A stretch of DNA of 30,374 bases from contig CAYFIR010000083.1 of NCBI GenBank assembly GCA_964343195.1, forward strand, positions 1-30,374, read 5' to 3'. A program made the translations under genes and the position numbers. Position 1 is the first letter of the stretch. Each line of letters begins with the position of its first letter. The DNA comes from CAYVAP01 sp964343195 (lineage in GTDB: Bacteria; Bacteroidota; Bacteroidia; J057). The notes beneath the pieces are model-generated. The model ran no database searches, was not told the DNA's origin, and saw only the letters and a program-made list of their open reading frames with translations. This document shows, piece by piece, positions 5,588-13,661 of the stretch.

Positions 5588-7690
5588 ATGAACATGAATA
5601 TCCCCCCCCGTTATACCATCACCTCCGCTCTGCCCTACGCCAATGGCCCCCTGCACATCGGGCACCTGGCCGGAGCCTATCTGCCTGCCGACATCTACGT
5701 GCGCTACCTGCGCATGAGGGGCCGCGACGTGGTCTGGGTTTGTGGCAGCGATGAGCACGGTGCGGCCATCACCCTACGCGCCAAGAAAGAAGGCATCAGC
5801 CCACAGGAAATCATCGACCGCTACCACAAGCAGATCAGCGAGACCTTCGAGCAGTTTGGGATCGCCTTTGATTTCTACCACCGGACTTCGGAGCAGTTGC
5901 ACCATGAGACCTCGCAGGAATTCTTCACGGCGCTGTATGAGAAGGGGGAATTCATCGAAAAGACGTCGGAGCAATACTACGACGAGGCCTACGATCAGTT
6001 CCTCGCCGACCGCTACATCAAGGGCACCTGCCCCGTCTGCGGCAACGAAAATGCCTACGGCGATCAGTGCGAGAACTGCGGCTCTTCGCTCAGCCCCACC
6101 GAACTGAAAAATCCCGTTTCGACCCTCAGTGGCGAGACACCCGTCCTCCGCGAAACCAAACACTGGTACCTGCCCCTCGACAAGTACCAACCCTGGCTGG
6201 AGGAGTGGCTGCTCGAAGGCAAAAAGGGCCAATGGAAAAACAACGTCTATGGCCAGTGCAGTTCCTGGCTCAAGGAAGGCCTGCAGCCCCGCTCCATGAC
6301 CCGCGACCTGGACTGGGGTGTGGATGTGCCCTTGGACGATGCCGAGGGCAAAAAGCTCTACGTCTGGCTTGATGCGCCGATTGGCTACATCAGTTCTACC
6401 AAGCAGTGGGCGCTGGACAACGGCAAGGAGTGGGAGCCTTACTGGCTGGAGCAGGAAAATCCCGAGGACAATGCCCGACTGATTCACTTCATAGGGAAAG
6501 ACAACATCGTCTTCCACTGCATCATCTTCCCGTCCATCCTCCATGCGCGGGGCAGCTACCTCGTGCCTGACAACGTCCCCGCCAACGAATTCCTCAACCT
6601 CGAAGGCGACAAGATGAGCACCTCCCGCAACCACGCGGTGTGGGTACACGAGTACATCGAGGACTTCCCCGACAAGATCGACGTCCTGCGCTACACGCTG
6701 ACCTCCATCATGCCGGAAAACAAGGATTCGGACTTCACCTGGAAGGACTGGCAGGCCCGCAACAACAACGAACTGGCTGCGATCCTGGGGAACTTCGTGA
6801 ACCGGATCATGGTGCTGACGAATAAATTCTTCGATGGTGTCGTGCCCGAACCCGTTGGCATCCGCGAGCATAAAAACGCGCTGGCAGCCTATTCCGAATT
6901 TCAGGGATATGTGGGCAAAATCGAGGAAGCCATCGAAAACTTCCGCTTCCGCGAGGCCCAGAGCGAGTTCATGAACCTCGCGCGGGTGGGCAACCGCTTC
7001 CTCACCGAGGAAGAGCCCTGGAAGAAGATCAAGACCGATCCCGAGGCCGTCAAGCCCGTGATGTGGGCCTGTCTGGAGATGATCGGAGCCATGGCCATAG
7101 TCTCCAAGATCTTCCTGCCGCATACTTCCGAGAAGCTCTTCGACCTGCTGCAACTGGATGGGTCGAAATTTACCTGGGACCACGCCGCTGGCAAGGCCAA
7201 TGATGGCTTCCTCCTGGCTCCCGGTCATACCATCACGCAGGGCAAGAAGCTGCCGGTTCTATTCGAGCAAATCGAAGACTCCGTGGTCGAGGCCCAGTTG
7301 GAAAAGCTTGAAGCCGCCAAGCGGGCCGCGATGCGGACGACCAACAAGCCATTGGCTGAGCCAAAAGGCGAGATCGAGTACGACGACTTCATGAAGCTCG
7401 ACATCCGCATCGGCACCATCCTGGAGGCCGCCAAGGTCCCCAAGGCAGACAAGCTGCTGCAATTCAAGGTCGATACCGGCCTGGATGTGCGCACCATTGT
7501 GTCGGGGGTGGCCAGGTTTTTCGCACCCGAAGACCTGGTCGGTAAGCAGGTTCCCGTACTGGTGAACCTGAAGCCTCGCAAGATCCGGGGTGTGGAGTCC
7601 CAGGGGATGATCCTCTTCCCCGAAGACCCCGACGGCAACCTTAAGTTGATGAGTCCGGAGGAGATCGATCCGGGGAGTGTGGTGGCGTAA
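5588..7690 (+). CDS. metG: Methionyl-tRNA synthetase
   Basis: A 700-residue class I aminoacyl-tRNA synthetase that charges tRNA-Met in the cytoplasm. The ATP-binding signatures are present: HIGH at 23-26 and KMSTS at 342-346. The connective-peptide zinc knuckle has CPVC (148-151) and CENC (161-164), as in the E. coli-type enzyme. The C-terminal roughly 100 residues (from FMKLDIRIGTILEA) form the EMAP/Trbp111-like OB domain that binds tRNA and dimerises. Length is normal for the two-part form. A second ATG two codons on (5594) is an equally possible start. The start codon lies in a short heptamer repeat (CTGAACA ATGAACA). Confidence 0.98.
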   Translation: MNMNIPPRYTITSALPYANGPLHIGHLAGAYLPADIYVRYLRMRGRDVVWVCGSDEHGAAITLRAKKEGISPQEIIDRYHKQISETFEQFGIAFDFYHRTSEQLHHETSQEFFTALYEKGEFIEKTSEQYYDEAYDQFLADRYIKGTCPVCGNENAYGDQCENCGSSLSPTELKNPVSTLSGETPVLRETKHWYLPLDKYQPWLEEWLLEGKKGQWKNNVYGQCSSWLKEGLQPRSMTRDLDWGVDVPLDDAEGKKLYVWLDAPIGYISSTKQWALDNGKEWEPYWLEQENPEDNARLIHFIGKDNIVFHCIIFPSILHARGSYLVPDNVPANEFLNLEGDKMSTSRNHAVWVHEYIEDFPDKIDVLRYTLTSIMPENKDSDFTWKDWQARNNNELAAILGNFVNRIMVLTNKFFDGVVPEPVGIREHKNALAAYSEFQGYVGKIEEAIENFRFREAQSEFMNLARVGNRFLTEEEPWKKIKTDPEAVKPVMWACLEMIGAMAIVSKIFLPHTSEKLFDLLQLDGSKFTWDHAAGKANDGFLLAPGHTITQGKKLPVLFEQIEDSVVEAQLEKLEAAKRAAMRTTNKPLAEPKGEIEYDDFMKLDIRIGTILEAAKVPKADKLLQFKVDTGLDVRTIVSGVARFFAPEDLVGKQVPVLVNLKPRKIRGVESQGMILFPEDPDGNLKLMSPEEIDPGSVVA

Positions 7691-7693
7691 AAA

Positions 7694-7721
7694 GAGAAGT
7701 CAGACCGCTGCGCTGTCAGAG
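7694..7721. repeat. Rearranged copy of a dispersed intergenic repeat
   Basis: Directly after metG, GAGAAGTCAGA and CCGCTGCGCTG occur adjacent. The same two blocks form the 28-bp repeat at 8583-8610 and, inverted, at 22005-22032, in the other order. Confidence 0.5.
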
Positions 7722-7762
7722 GTCAGACCGTTACACTGCGAGACACAAGACCAAAGTACACG

Positions 7763-7793
7763 CTGCCCGGTGATGAAGATCGTCGGGCAGTTT
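7763..7793 (+). terminator. Probable terminator of metG
   Basis: CTGCCCG (7763-7769) pairs with CGGGCAG (7784-7790) and is followed by TTT. The T-run is short, so efficiency is uncertain. Confidence 0.5.
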
Positions 7794-7861
7794 CTGGTTA
7801 TATTCTGCCCCAATGGTTGAGGTGAACGCAGCGCTTGGGCGATTTTTTCGTATTTTTAGGT

Positions 7862-8065
7862 ATGAGTCAATCGGATAAAATCCTCGAACAAATAGATCAC
7901 CTTCCGTTGGAGGAGTTGCGCTATTTCTGGCAGCAGTTACAACTACGCCTAAAGCGGACAAAACTACTGGAAGAAAACCTGCCCAAAATCATGGGTAGTG
8001 GATCAGGACTTTGGGACATAGATGCGCAATCATGGGTGGATGAAAGTCGAGCGGATAATCGGTAG
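7862..8065 (+). CDS. Putative antitoxin of a PIN toxin-antitoxin pair
   Basis: A 67-residue protein from ATG 7862; the in-frame upstream start would add a poorly coding extension. Residues 1-40 are a charged amphipathic helix region (KILEQIDHLPLEELRYFWQQ). The C-terminus is short and rich in Gly/Trp/Asp (GLWDIDAQSWVDE), which would suit wrapping around a toxin active site. It ends 2 bp before the PIN-domain gene, the classic antitoxin-first order. I see no clear DNA-binding motif, and the assignment rests largely on size and context. Confidence 0.75.
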   Translation: MSQSDKILEQIDHLPLEELRYFWQQLQLRLKRTKLLEENLPKIMGSGSGLWDIDAQSWVDESRADNR

Positions 8066-8067
8066 GC

Positions 8068-8481
8068 ATGGCAAACATTTTTCTGGATACAGCGCCCATT
8101 ATTTATCTAATCGAAAATCACCCACTATTCGGTGCCAAAGTGCAATCCTACTTACTTCGGGAAGCAGGGCATGGAAGCTCCTTTGCCACAAGTGTGGTAA
8201 CGCTATCCGAATTCAGCGTAATACCAGAACGAACCAAAAAAGAGCAGCCAATAGCTGACTTTCACAGCTTGATGGGAATGCTGTTAGCACCTCTTTATGC
8301 AATCGACCAATCAATTGGGGAACGAACCGCAAAGCTTAGAGCTGCTTATCCTTCCCTTAAGGGCATGGATGGCCTTCAAATAGCCTGTGCACTTCATTAT
8401 GACTGCGATACCTTCCTGACAAATGACAGAAAACTGAGTCAGATCCAAGAAATTCAAATAGTTCTGGTTGAAGATTTGTAA
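8068..8481 (+). CDS. PIN-domain ribonuclease toxin (VapC-like)
   Basis: A 137-residue PIN-domain protein. The acidic residues that bind the Mg2+/Mn2+ ions are in place: Asp7 (FLDTAPIIYLIE), Glu48 (TLSEFSVIP), Asp101 (KGMDGLQIA) and Asp120 (FLTNDRKL). VapC-type toxins cut tRNA or rRNA and are held inactive by their partner; the actual target here is unknown. It follows the small antitoxin gene by 2 bp, so the two are one operon. All key residues are intact, so it is probably functional. Confidence 0.92.
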   Translation: MANIFLDTAPIIYLIENHPLFGAKVQSYLLREAGHGSSFATSVVTLSEFSVIPERTKKEQPIADFHSLMGMLLAPLYAIDQSIGERTAKLRAAYPSLKGMDGLQIACALHYDCDTFLTNDRKLSQIQEIQIVLVEDL

Positions 8482-8820
8482 CACTCACGCTTTAAATGCT
8501 TGCCGCTCGCGCTCCGTCCGCGAAGATCGATGAACTTCCGATCAGAGACCGTGAAGACAGAGTCCCGCACCAGTGGGAGGAAGAGACCGCTGCGCTGCGA
8601 GAAGTCAGAGGCGAGACAAGTGCAACTGGTTCTTCTCTGACTTACTTCGACTCCACTCAGCACAAGTCTGACAGGCCATAAGCCGATCTGACTTCTCGCT
8701 TCTTTCTTCTCCCGTTCGCGCCCGGACTCCGTCCGGTTCTGATCCAACGTAACGCGGACGGGGCAAGACCAAGCGGTATAGTAAAAGCCCAATCCACGTG
8801 TCGGGCATAATTACAAGCCC
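8482..8820. other. Gene-free stretch with degenerate repeats
   Basis: No convincing gene. The region has GC-rich, repeat-like fragments: GTCAGAG, CTGACTTCTCGC, CTCCGTCCG motifs in both orientations. It looks like decayed intergenic repeat material. Confidence 0.5.
8583..8610. repeat. 28-bp dispersed repeat
   Basis: This segment matches the reverse complement of 22005-22032 at 26 of 28 positions (core CGCTGCGCTGCGAGAAGTCA). The two copies are 13 kb apart, both intergenic. Confidence 0.7.
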
Positions 8821-8860
8821 AAAAAGCTACGCCAGGTTACCCCCCAGCGTAGCTTTTTTT
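8821..8860. terminator. Bidirectional terminator between the PIN and GH43 genes
   Basis: AAAAAGCTACGC (8821-8832) pairs perfectly with GCGTAGCTTTTT (8847-8858) around a 14-base loop. T-runs flank the stem on both strands, fitting two converging transcripts. Confidence 0.85.
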
Positions 8861-8879
8861 CAGTGCTCCTCCTCCAATT

Positions 8880-8907
8880 ACGAATGACGAATCACGAATC
8901 ACGAATT
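8880..8907. repeat. Heptanucleotide tandem repeat, four copies
   Basis: Four units of ACGAATN (G, C, C, T in the last place) just downstream of the GH43 stop. The same heptamer makes up the arms of the inverted repeat at 27302-27364. Confidence 0.8.
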
Positions 8908-8915
8908 TCCTCACC

Positions 8916-10532
8916 TCACTCCACGCGGAACCAGTCGATGTCGGCGTAGCCGGAGTTGTTGATCACCCCTTCGCGTGTGCAGAAGAAGCCGACTTTGGCA
9001 CCGATCCACTTGCCTTCGCGGGCTTTGAAGGACTCGCCGATGGTTTCGAAGTCCTCGCCGTCCTCGCTGTAGCTAAAGGTACACATGGCCCCTTCCTTCA
9101 CTTCTACCCGCAGGTAGATGGTCTCGCCTGCGTATCGGGCGCGGCCTTCGTCGGTTTCAGGGGTTCCCGCTTCGGCTTCTTCACAGCTGCGCTGGCGCAA
9201 CACCAGTTTGCCGTCTTCCTGACCGACAGACAGATAGGCATAGTCGCGGCCCATGACGATCAGGCCGATGCGTTCGCCGTCGAAATTGGGGTGGAAGTCG
9301 AGCCTGGTGGTAACGGTAAAGGTCTCCGCCGGGAACTTTTGCAGCAGCATGTTGGGCAGCGGCCACAGGTTGGGGATGTCCTCTGGCAGGGGGCGCGCAT
9401 TGAGGCGGAAGTAGCCCAGATAGCCGCTGGGATAGCCCCACTTGGGGTGATAATTGGCGTGCCACTGCCACTGAAGGCCCAGTTCCGGCGTGTTGAATTC
9501 GTCCGAAGTAAGCGGCACCATCACTGGCTGCTCAGCTAGCACGGCGGGTTTTTGATAGGTCTCAACGGGCTCCCCTACCCCATCGCCGTCGTCATCGACG
9601 CCGATTACAGGCCAACCATCTTCGCCCCAGGTCATGGGATTGAGGTGGACCACGCGGCCATAAGCCTCCTTGTCCTGAAAGTGAATGAACCAGTCTTCGC
9701 CCTGAGGCGTCTGAACCCAACCGCCCTGGTGAGGGCCGTTGATGTCCGTGTCGCCCTGAGCCATTACGGTGCGCCATTCGTAAGGGCCGAAGGGATCGCG
9801 GGCCCGCAGCACGAGCTGCCAACCGGTGGATACGCCACCTGCCGGAGCGAAAACGTAGTACCAGCCGTTAGCCTTGTACATTTTGGGGCCTTCGACCGTG
9901 CCGTTGTCCTTGTGGCCGTCAAAGATCACCACGGGATTGCCATAGAGGCTTTTGCCATCGGGCGTCATGTGGCGCATCATCAGGACGCTCTTGATGCCTG
10001 CGCGGCTACCCGCCCAGGCGTGGACGAGGTAAGCGTTGCCATCTTCGTCCCAGAAAGGGCAGGGATCGATCCAGCCACGTCCGCCCTGCACGAGGTGAGG
10101 CTCGGTCCAGGGACCAGCGGGATTTTCGGCGCTGACCATGAAGATGCCATAGTTGGGGTCGCCGTAGTAGATGTAGAACTTGCCATTGTGGTGGCGAATG
10201 GCCGGTGCCCACACGCCGTTGCCGTGGTCGGGGCTGTTGTACACCTCACGGGGCTCCAGGTGATCCAGCGCATGGCCGATCAGCTGCCAGTTGACCAGGT
10301 CCTTGGAATGAAGAATTGGCAAGCCAGGGAGACACTGAAAGCTGGAAGCCGTCATGTAGTAATCATCTCCTACGCGGCAGACGTCAGGGTCGGAGTAATC
10401 GGCATAGATGATGGGATTGCGGTAGGTGCCATCGCCCTGATCAGAGATCCAGGGGCCTTCGCTGACCTGAGCTGACGCGAGGGTCCAACAGAGGGTACAA
10501 ACAAACAGAAGTGTGAGTCGCATTGGGAACAT
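8916..10532 (-). CDS. Secreted glycoside hydrolase family 43 enzyme (arabinofuranosidase/xylosidase type)
   Basis: About 538 residues from the chosen start; the next ATG at 10523 is equally likely and both give a signal peptide ending ASA. The N-terminal five-bladed propeller has GH43 signatures: ADYSDPDVCRVGDDYYM with the catalytic base Asp in SDP, WIDPCPFWDEDG with the pKa-modulating Asp, and GTVEGPKMY with the acid Glu. The C-terminal 200 residues (SDEFNTPELGLQWQW to DIDWFRVE) match the beta-sandwich domain of GH43 beta-xylosidases. Such enzymes remove arabinose or xylose side groups. Unlike its neighbours it has no T9SS tail, so it probably stays in the periplasm. It lies just downstream of the pectinesterase on the same strand, 158 bp apart in open reading frame terms. 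Confidence 0.93.
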   Translation of the reverse strand: MFPMRLTLLFVCTLCWTLASAQVSEGPWISDQGDGTYRNPIIYADYSDPDVCRVGDDYYMTASSFQCLPGLPILHSKDLVNWQLIGHALDHLEPREVYNSPDHGNGVWAPAIRHHNGKFYIYYGDPNYGIFMVSAENPAGPWTEPHLVQGGRGWIDPCPFWDEDGNAYLVHAWAGSRAGIKSVLMMRHMTPDGKSLYGNPVVIFDGHKDNGTVEGPKMYKANGWYYVFAPAGGVSTGWQLVLRARDPFGPYEWRTVMAQGDTDINGPHQGGWVQTPQGEDWFIHFQDKEAYGRVVHLNPMTWGEDGWPVIGVDDDGDGVGEPVETYQKPAVLAEQPVMVPLTSDEFNTPELGLQWQWHANYHPKWGYPSGYLGYFRLNARPLPEDIPNLWPLPNMLLQKFPAETFTVTTRLDFHPNFDGERIGLIVMGRDYAYLSVGQEDGKLVLRQRSCEEAEAGTPETDEGRARYAGETIYLRVEVKEGAMCTFSYSEDGEDFETIGESFKAREGKWIGAKVGFFCTREGVINNSGYADIDWFRVE

Positions 10533-10681
10533 TTTGGGGTGAAGCCTGGGTGGGAAAAGATGATAAGAGTTTGAGATCATGAGATTTCAAAAGGTTGGGA
10601 GTCTGAGATACATCCAATGGAATCAGCGGGTTTCGCGTTGATCCCCTCGGTTGCACACTGCCTCTCCCCCATGAGGGAGAC

Positions 10682-10701
10682 AGGCGCAATCCTATGCGCC
10701 T
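10682..10701. other. Hairpin between pectinesterase and GH43 genes
   Basis: AGGCGCA pairs with TGCGCCT around six bases. Upstream, TCTCCC and GGGAGA near 10666-10680 form another small stem. No T-run follows on the minus strand, so it may be an RNA-stabilising or processing hairpin rather than a terminator. Confidence 0.45.
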
Positions 10702-10738
10702 CTCCCTACCATGAGATGAGAAAAAATGTGTGTATTCA

Positions 10739-12052
10739 TTATTTTGTAATGATCAGGCTATTGGAAACCTGATTTTCTCCAACCTGAAGTACATACTGGT
10801 ACTGACCTGCTGCCAACTCTGGCAGATCAAATGCGAGTGTCCTGGTACCTGCAGTGACGAACGCCCAAGGATATTCCTGAACTACACGGCCTTGCAAGTC
10901 TGTGATTCTCAGCGTTACCTCAGAGGCTTCTTCCAGATGAAAGGAAACCTCCAGGCGGGATTGAGCCGGATTGGGGTACACCTTCAACTGTATTTGTTCC
11001 TGGAGGTCCTCGATTCCAGCGACGTTGAACGTAACGAATCGCTCGTAAGGCAGACTGTCCAATTGAGGCATCCAGTCATCGGAATAATTGGGGGCGGTGG
11101 TCTGGGCAAAGATATTCGCTATGGTATAATCGGCCGCTTCCTGCTCCGTCAGCTCATGGCTCCAGTCAACCCGATAGGTCCGTCTTGCTCTCGAGCCTAC
11201 GCAGGCATACTCCGCATAGAAACAGGTCTCGTGGTTGTTATTGCCGCTCCACTCTGACCAGCCCGCTCCCTGAATGTGTCGGTCCATGTAGGTCCGGAGA
11301 AAAACCGTGCGTGCATATGGGCGCCATGGGCGCCCCAGGAAGGTTCCGAGTCCACCTGGAAGATAAGTCAATTCGCAATCAAGAAAGACATAGCCAAAGC
11401 TGTAGCCCTCTTCGGTAGAAGCGGCGGTGATGTAGGAGCTTTTCTTGCTCACAACCTTGCAGCTATCAAACACAGCCACCGAACGACCGAAGATGTAATC
11501 GGTGGTGCCTTCGATGTAGCAGTTTTTCATGTAGAGGCGGCCATAGCCCTTGGTATAGTAAGTGTCCTGGTCACCGATGAGTTTGCAATGATGAAGGATA
11601 ACTTTATCGCCATTGACCAGCAGGGCCACGGCTTGCCCTACTTCCCCAGCATTATTCTCAATGGTGAGGTTTTCCAGTTTGAAATAATCGGGGTCTGCCT
11701 GAAAGGTATAGGAGGTAGAAGTGCCCAGGGTAGTGCCATCCACCACCTTGCCTGAATAATCGTCCCAGACGATGATGGTGCTGTCTACATCTTCCCCCAG
11801 CAAAGTGAGATGAGTCTTGTTTCCCGGAACCAGGATCTTCTCCTGGTAGGTGCCATTTTTGATAAAGATGATCGTTTCCTCACTACTGCCATTGGGCGCG
11901 GCGTCGATGGCTTCCTGCACGGTCAGGTAGTCGCCGCTACCATCTGCAGCCACAGTCATGTCAAAATCCAGCGCGTTGGCTGGCGTGGAAAAAGCTCCGC
12001 GAGGGAGCACCGTGGCTGTCACCACCATAAGGGCAAGTAGTAGTTTTTTCAT
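10739..12052 (-). CDS. Secreted pectinesterase, CE8 family, with T9SS tail
   Basis: A 437-residue protein. A signal peptide (1-27) leads into a right-handed beta-helix typical of carbohydrate esterase family 8, which removes methyl esters from homogalacturonan. Active-site motifs are present: GDQDTYY (Asp163), TTDYIFG (Asp185) and LGRPWRP (Arg241). Residues 353-437 form a Por-secretion sorting domain beginning LKVYPNPAQS and ending LIITK, so it is exported across the outer membrane by the type IX system. It works ahead of the pectate lyase encoded 4 kb away, which needs de-esterified substrate. It is divergent from the abundant secreted protein gene at 12416. Confidence 0.96.
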   Translation of the reverse strand: MKKLLLALMVVTATVLPRGAFSTPANALDFDMTVAADGSGDYLTVQEAIDAAPNGSSEETIIFIKNGTYQEKILVPGNKTHLTLLGEDVDSTIIVWDDYSGKVVDGTTLGTSTSYTFQADPDYFKLENLTIENNAGEVGQAVALLVNGDKVILHHCKLIGDQDTYYTKGYGRLYMKNCYIEGTTDYIFGRSVAVFDSCKVVSKKSSYITAASTEEGYSFGYVFLDCELTYLPGGLGTFLGRPWRPYARTVFLRTYMDRHIQGAGWSEWSGNNNHETCFYAEYACVGSRARRTYRVDWSHELTEQEAADYTIANIFAQTTAPNYSDDWMPQLDSLPYERFVTFNVAGIEDLQEQIQLKVYPNPAQSRLEVSFHLEEASEVTLRITDLQGRVVQEYPWAFVTAGTRTLAFDLPELAAGQYQYVLQVGENQVSNSLIITK

Positions 12053-12415
12053 CTGGTTCTTTCTGGTTAGAAGATCATGTGTACTCCTGATAAATTGTGG
12101 CCATTACGGCCGGGGTTGTTCAGGCTACTCAACCCAAAATAGCTAGTCACCAGCTATACAGAATGGCCGTTTTCACCAAATGGTATTCAGTTTTCCCAAA
12201 AGTGAAAACCCAACAAAAAATTCTTCAGAGGAAACATCATAGCCAGACTATTTTCCAGGTAAATACCCTCAGAAGCCTGGATACCCTTCTTCTAAAGGAA
12301 AAGAATAGTCAAAGTTGATTTCTGCGCATCCTGCCCAAAGTGTTTGATATAAAATTGCTTATCAAGTAAATTGATTATTACTTTCTTTACTCAAAACCAA
12401 AATTCAATCTAAATT
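12053..12415. other. Divergent regulatory region
   Basis: About 360 bp, AT-rich, without a credible gene. It serves as the leader for both the pectinesterase and the 346-residue protein. It holds an 8-bp inverted repeat, GTTTTCAC (12169-12176) and GTGAAAAC (12202-12209), that might bind a regulator. Confidence 0.5.
12343..12374 (+). promoter_or_regulatory. Candidate promoter for the abundant secreted protein
   Basis: TTTG (12343-12346) followed after 20 bp by TAAATTGA (12367-12374) resembles the Bacteroidota -33/-7 pair (TTTG, TAnnTTTG) with two mismatches in the -7 box. The implied leader is about 35 nt. Confidence 0.3.
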
Positions 12416-13456
12416 ATGAGAAGGATTTTCTACGCATTACTTACTGCCGCTGTAGCAATGATGGCCACTGGCCTGTTTGCCCAGCAGTCTGACATCAAGG
12501 TACTTTACATTGCCAGCAGCGATCCTGCCGTTGGAGGAGACGCTTACATCGTCGATTCTCTGACCGCTATGGGTTACACCGTTGAGTCCATCGAAGCTGG
12601 TGCCTTCAGCGAATTCTATGCTGACGACTATGTTTTTGATGTACTGGTAATTGGTGAGTCTCTTAGCTCAAGCGCCGTAGTACCTTACGCTACTGCTGGT
12701 TACATCTCTCCTGTTGTATCTCTGGAAGGATGGTGTGTACGTGGCAACCGCTGGGCACTGGTCGCTACTGATGACGACTTCGCTCAGGTGAACGCTGACA
12801 ACGTTGACGTTCAGCCAGACGCTTCCAAGCACTATGGCATCGAGGTAATCGCTGACCACCCTGTAACTGCTTATGCAGGTCTTGACGTAGGAGACGTTGT
12901 GAAGTGGTCTGACGAGGCAACTCTTGACCCAACCGTAGCTTACTGGACTCTTCCTCAGGCTGCTGCTACCGCTGTAGCTGACATCGAAGGCGAAACTGAC
13001 CGCCACACCCTGTATGCCATCGAGCCTGATGCCGATGACGCCACCAACCCATTCCAGGAGCGTGCTGTTATCTGGGGCATCATCGAAAACGGTCTGTCTG
13101 AAGGTGTTGCTACCGATGTATTCTATGACATCGTTGACGGTGCTATCCTCTGGGTACTGGGCCAAAACACTGCTTCTGGCATCGTAGTTCCCGAGTCTAT
13201 CTCTTCCATGAACATCCAGCCTAACCCTATGACTTCTACCGCTGCTGTAAGCTTCAACCTTCAGCAAGCTGGCCAGGTTACCCTGGAAGTTGTGGATATG
13301 ACTGGCCGCACCGTGGCTACTCAGTCCAGCATGATGACTGTAGGTCAGCAGCGCATCGAGTTCGCTCGTCCTGCTACCATGTCTGCTGGCGTTTACCAGT
13401 TCAACCTGCGTCTGGACGGTCGTCCTGTAGGAACTGGCAAAGTACTGGTTGACTAA
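12416..13456 (+). CDS. Secreted T9SS-tailed protein, probably highly expressed, function unknown
   Basis: A 346-residue protein with a signal peptide ending LFAQQ (1-23). The mature part starts like a flavodoxin/ThuA-type alpha/beta fold (IKVLYIASSDPAVGGDAY, then FDVLVIGESLSSS), but no catalytic motif is clear. Residues from about 262 (SMNIQPNPMTS) to the end form a T9SS sorting domain. Codon use is striking: nearly all arginines are CGT/CGC and Ala/Val/Ser favour GCT, GTT/GTA and TCT, unlike neighbours that prefer GCC and CTG. That pattern marks very highly expressed genes. A strong terminator follows. It may bind or process pectin products, but this is inferred only from neighbours. Confidence 0.85.
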   Translation: MRRIFYALLTAAVAMMATGLFAQQSDIKVLYIASSDPAVGGDAYIVDSLTAMGYTVESIEAGAFSEFYADDYVFDVLVIGESLSSSAVVPYATAGYISPVVSLEGWCVRGNRWALVATDDDFAQVNADNVDVQPDASKHYGIEVIADHPVTAYAGLDVGDVVKWSDEATLDPTVAYWTLPQAAATAVADIEGETDRHTLYAIEPDADDATNPFQERAVIWGIIENGLSEGVATDVFYDIVDGAILWVLGQNTASGIVVPESISSMNIQPNPMTSTAAVSFNLQQAGQVTLEVVDMTGRTVATQSSMMTVGQQRIEFARPATMSAGVYQFNLRLDGRPVGTGKVLVD

Positions 13457-13513
13457 TTGTATACTATCTGAAATAGCTGGATTAGCTCCTGCCTTTTCGG
13501 TTAGTCACCTATA

Positions 13514-13555
13514 AAAACTGCCTTCTACCCTCCGGGTGGGGGCAGTTTTCTTTTT
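13514..13555 (+). terminator. Strong terminator after the 12416 gene
   Basis: AAAACTGCC (13514-13522) pairs with GGCAGTTTT (13541-13549), with an inner ACCC/GGGT stem and a following T-run. Confidence 0.88.
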
Positions 13556-13661
13556 GAAATCAGGTCCAGGTACTCATTTGGGAAAAAGTGCCCCGTGATT
13601 GAAAGTTTTGGACGAGCAATGAAGTATCAGGTTTGCGTTTTTGACTTAAAATAAAATTGAC

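Noticed and set aside
5774..7228. Long open frame antisense to metG
   Set aside because: Shadow of a well-supported GC-rich gene; no motif of its own.
9552..10475. Long open frame antisense to GH43
   Set aside because: Valine/alanine-rich shadow frame; the GH43 gene on the other strand has clear catalytic motifs.
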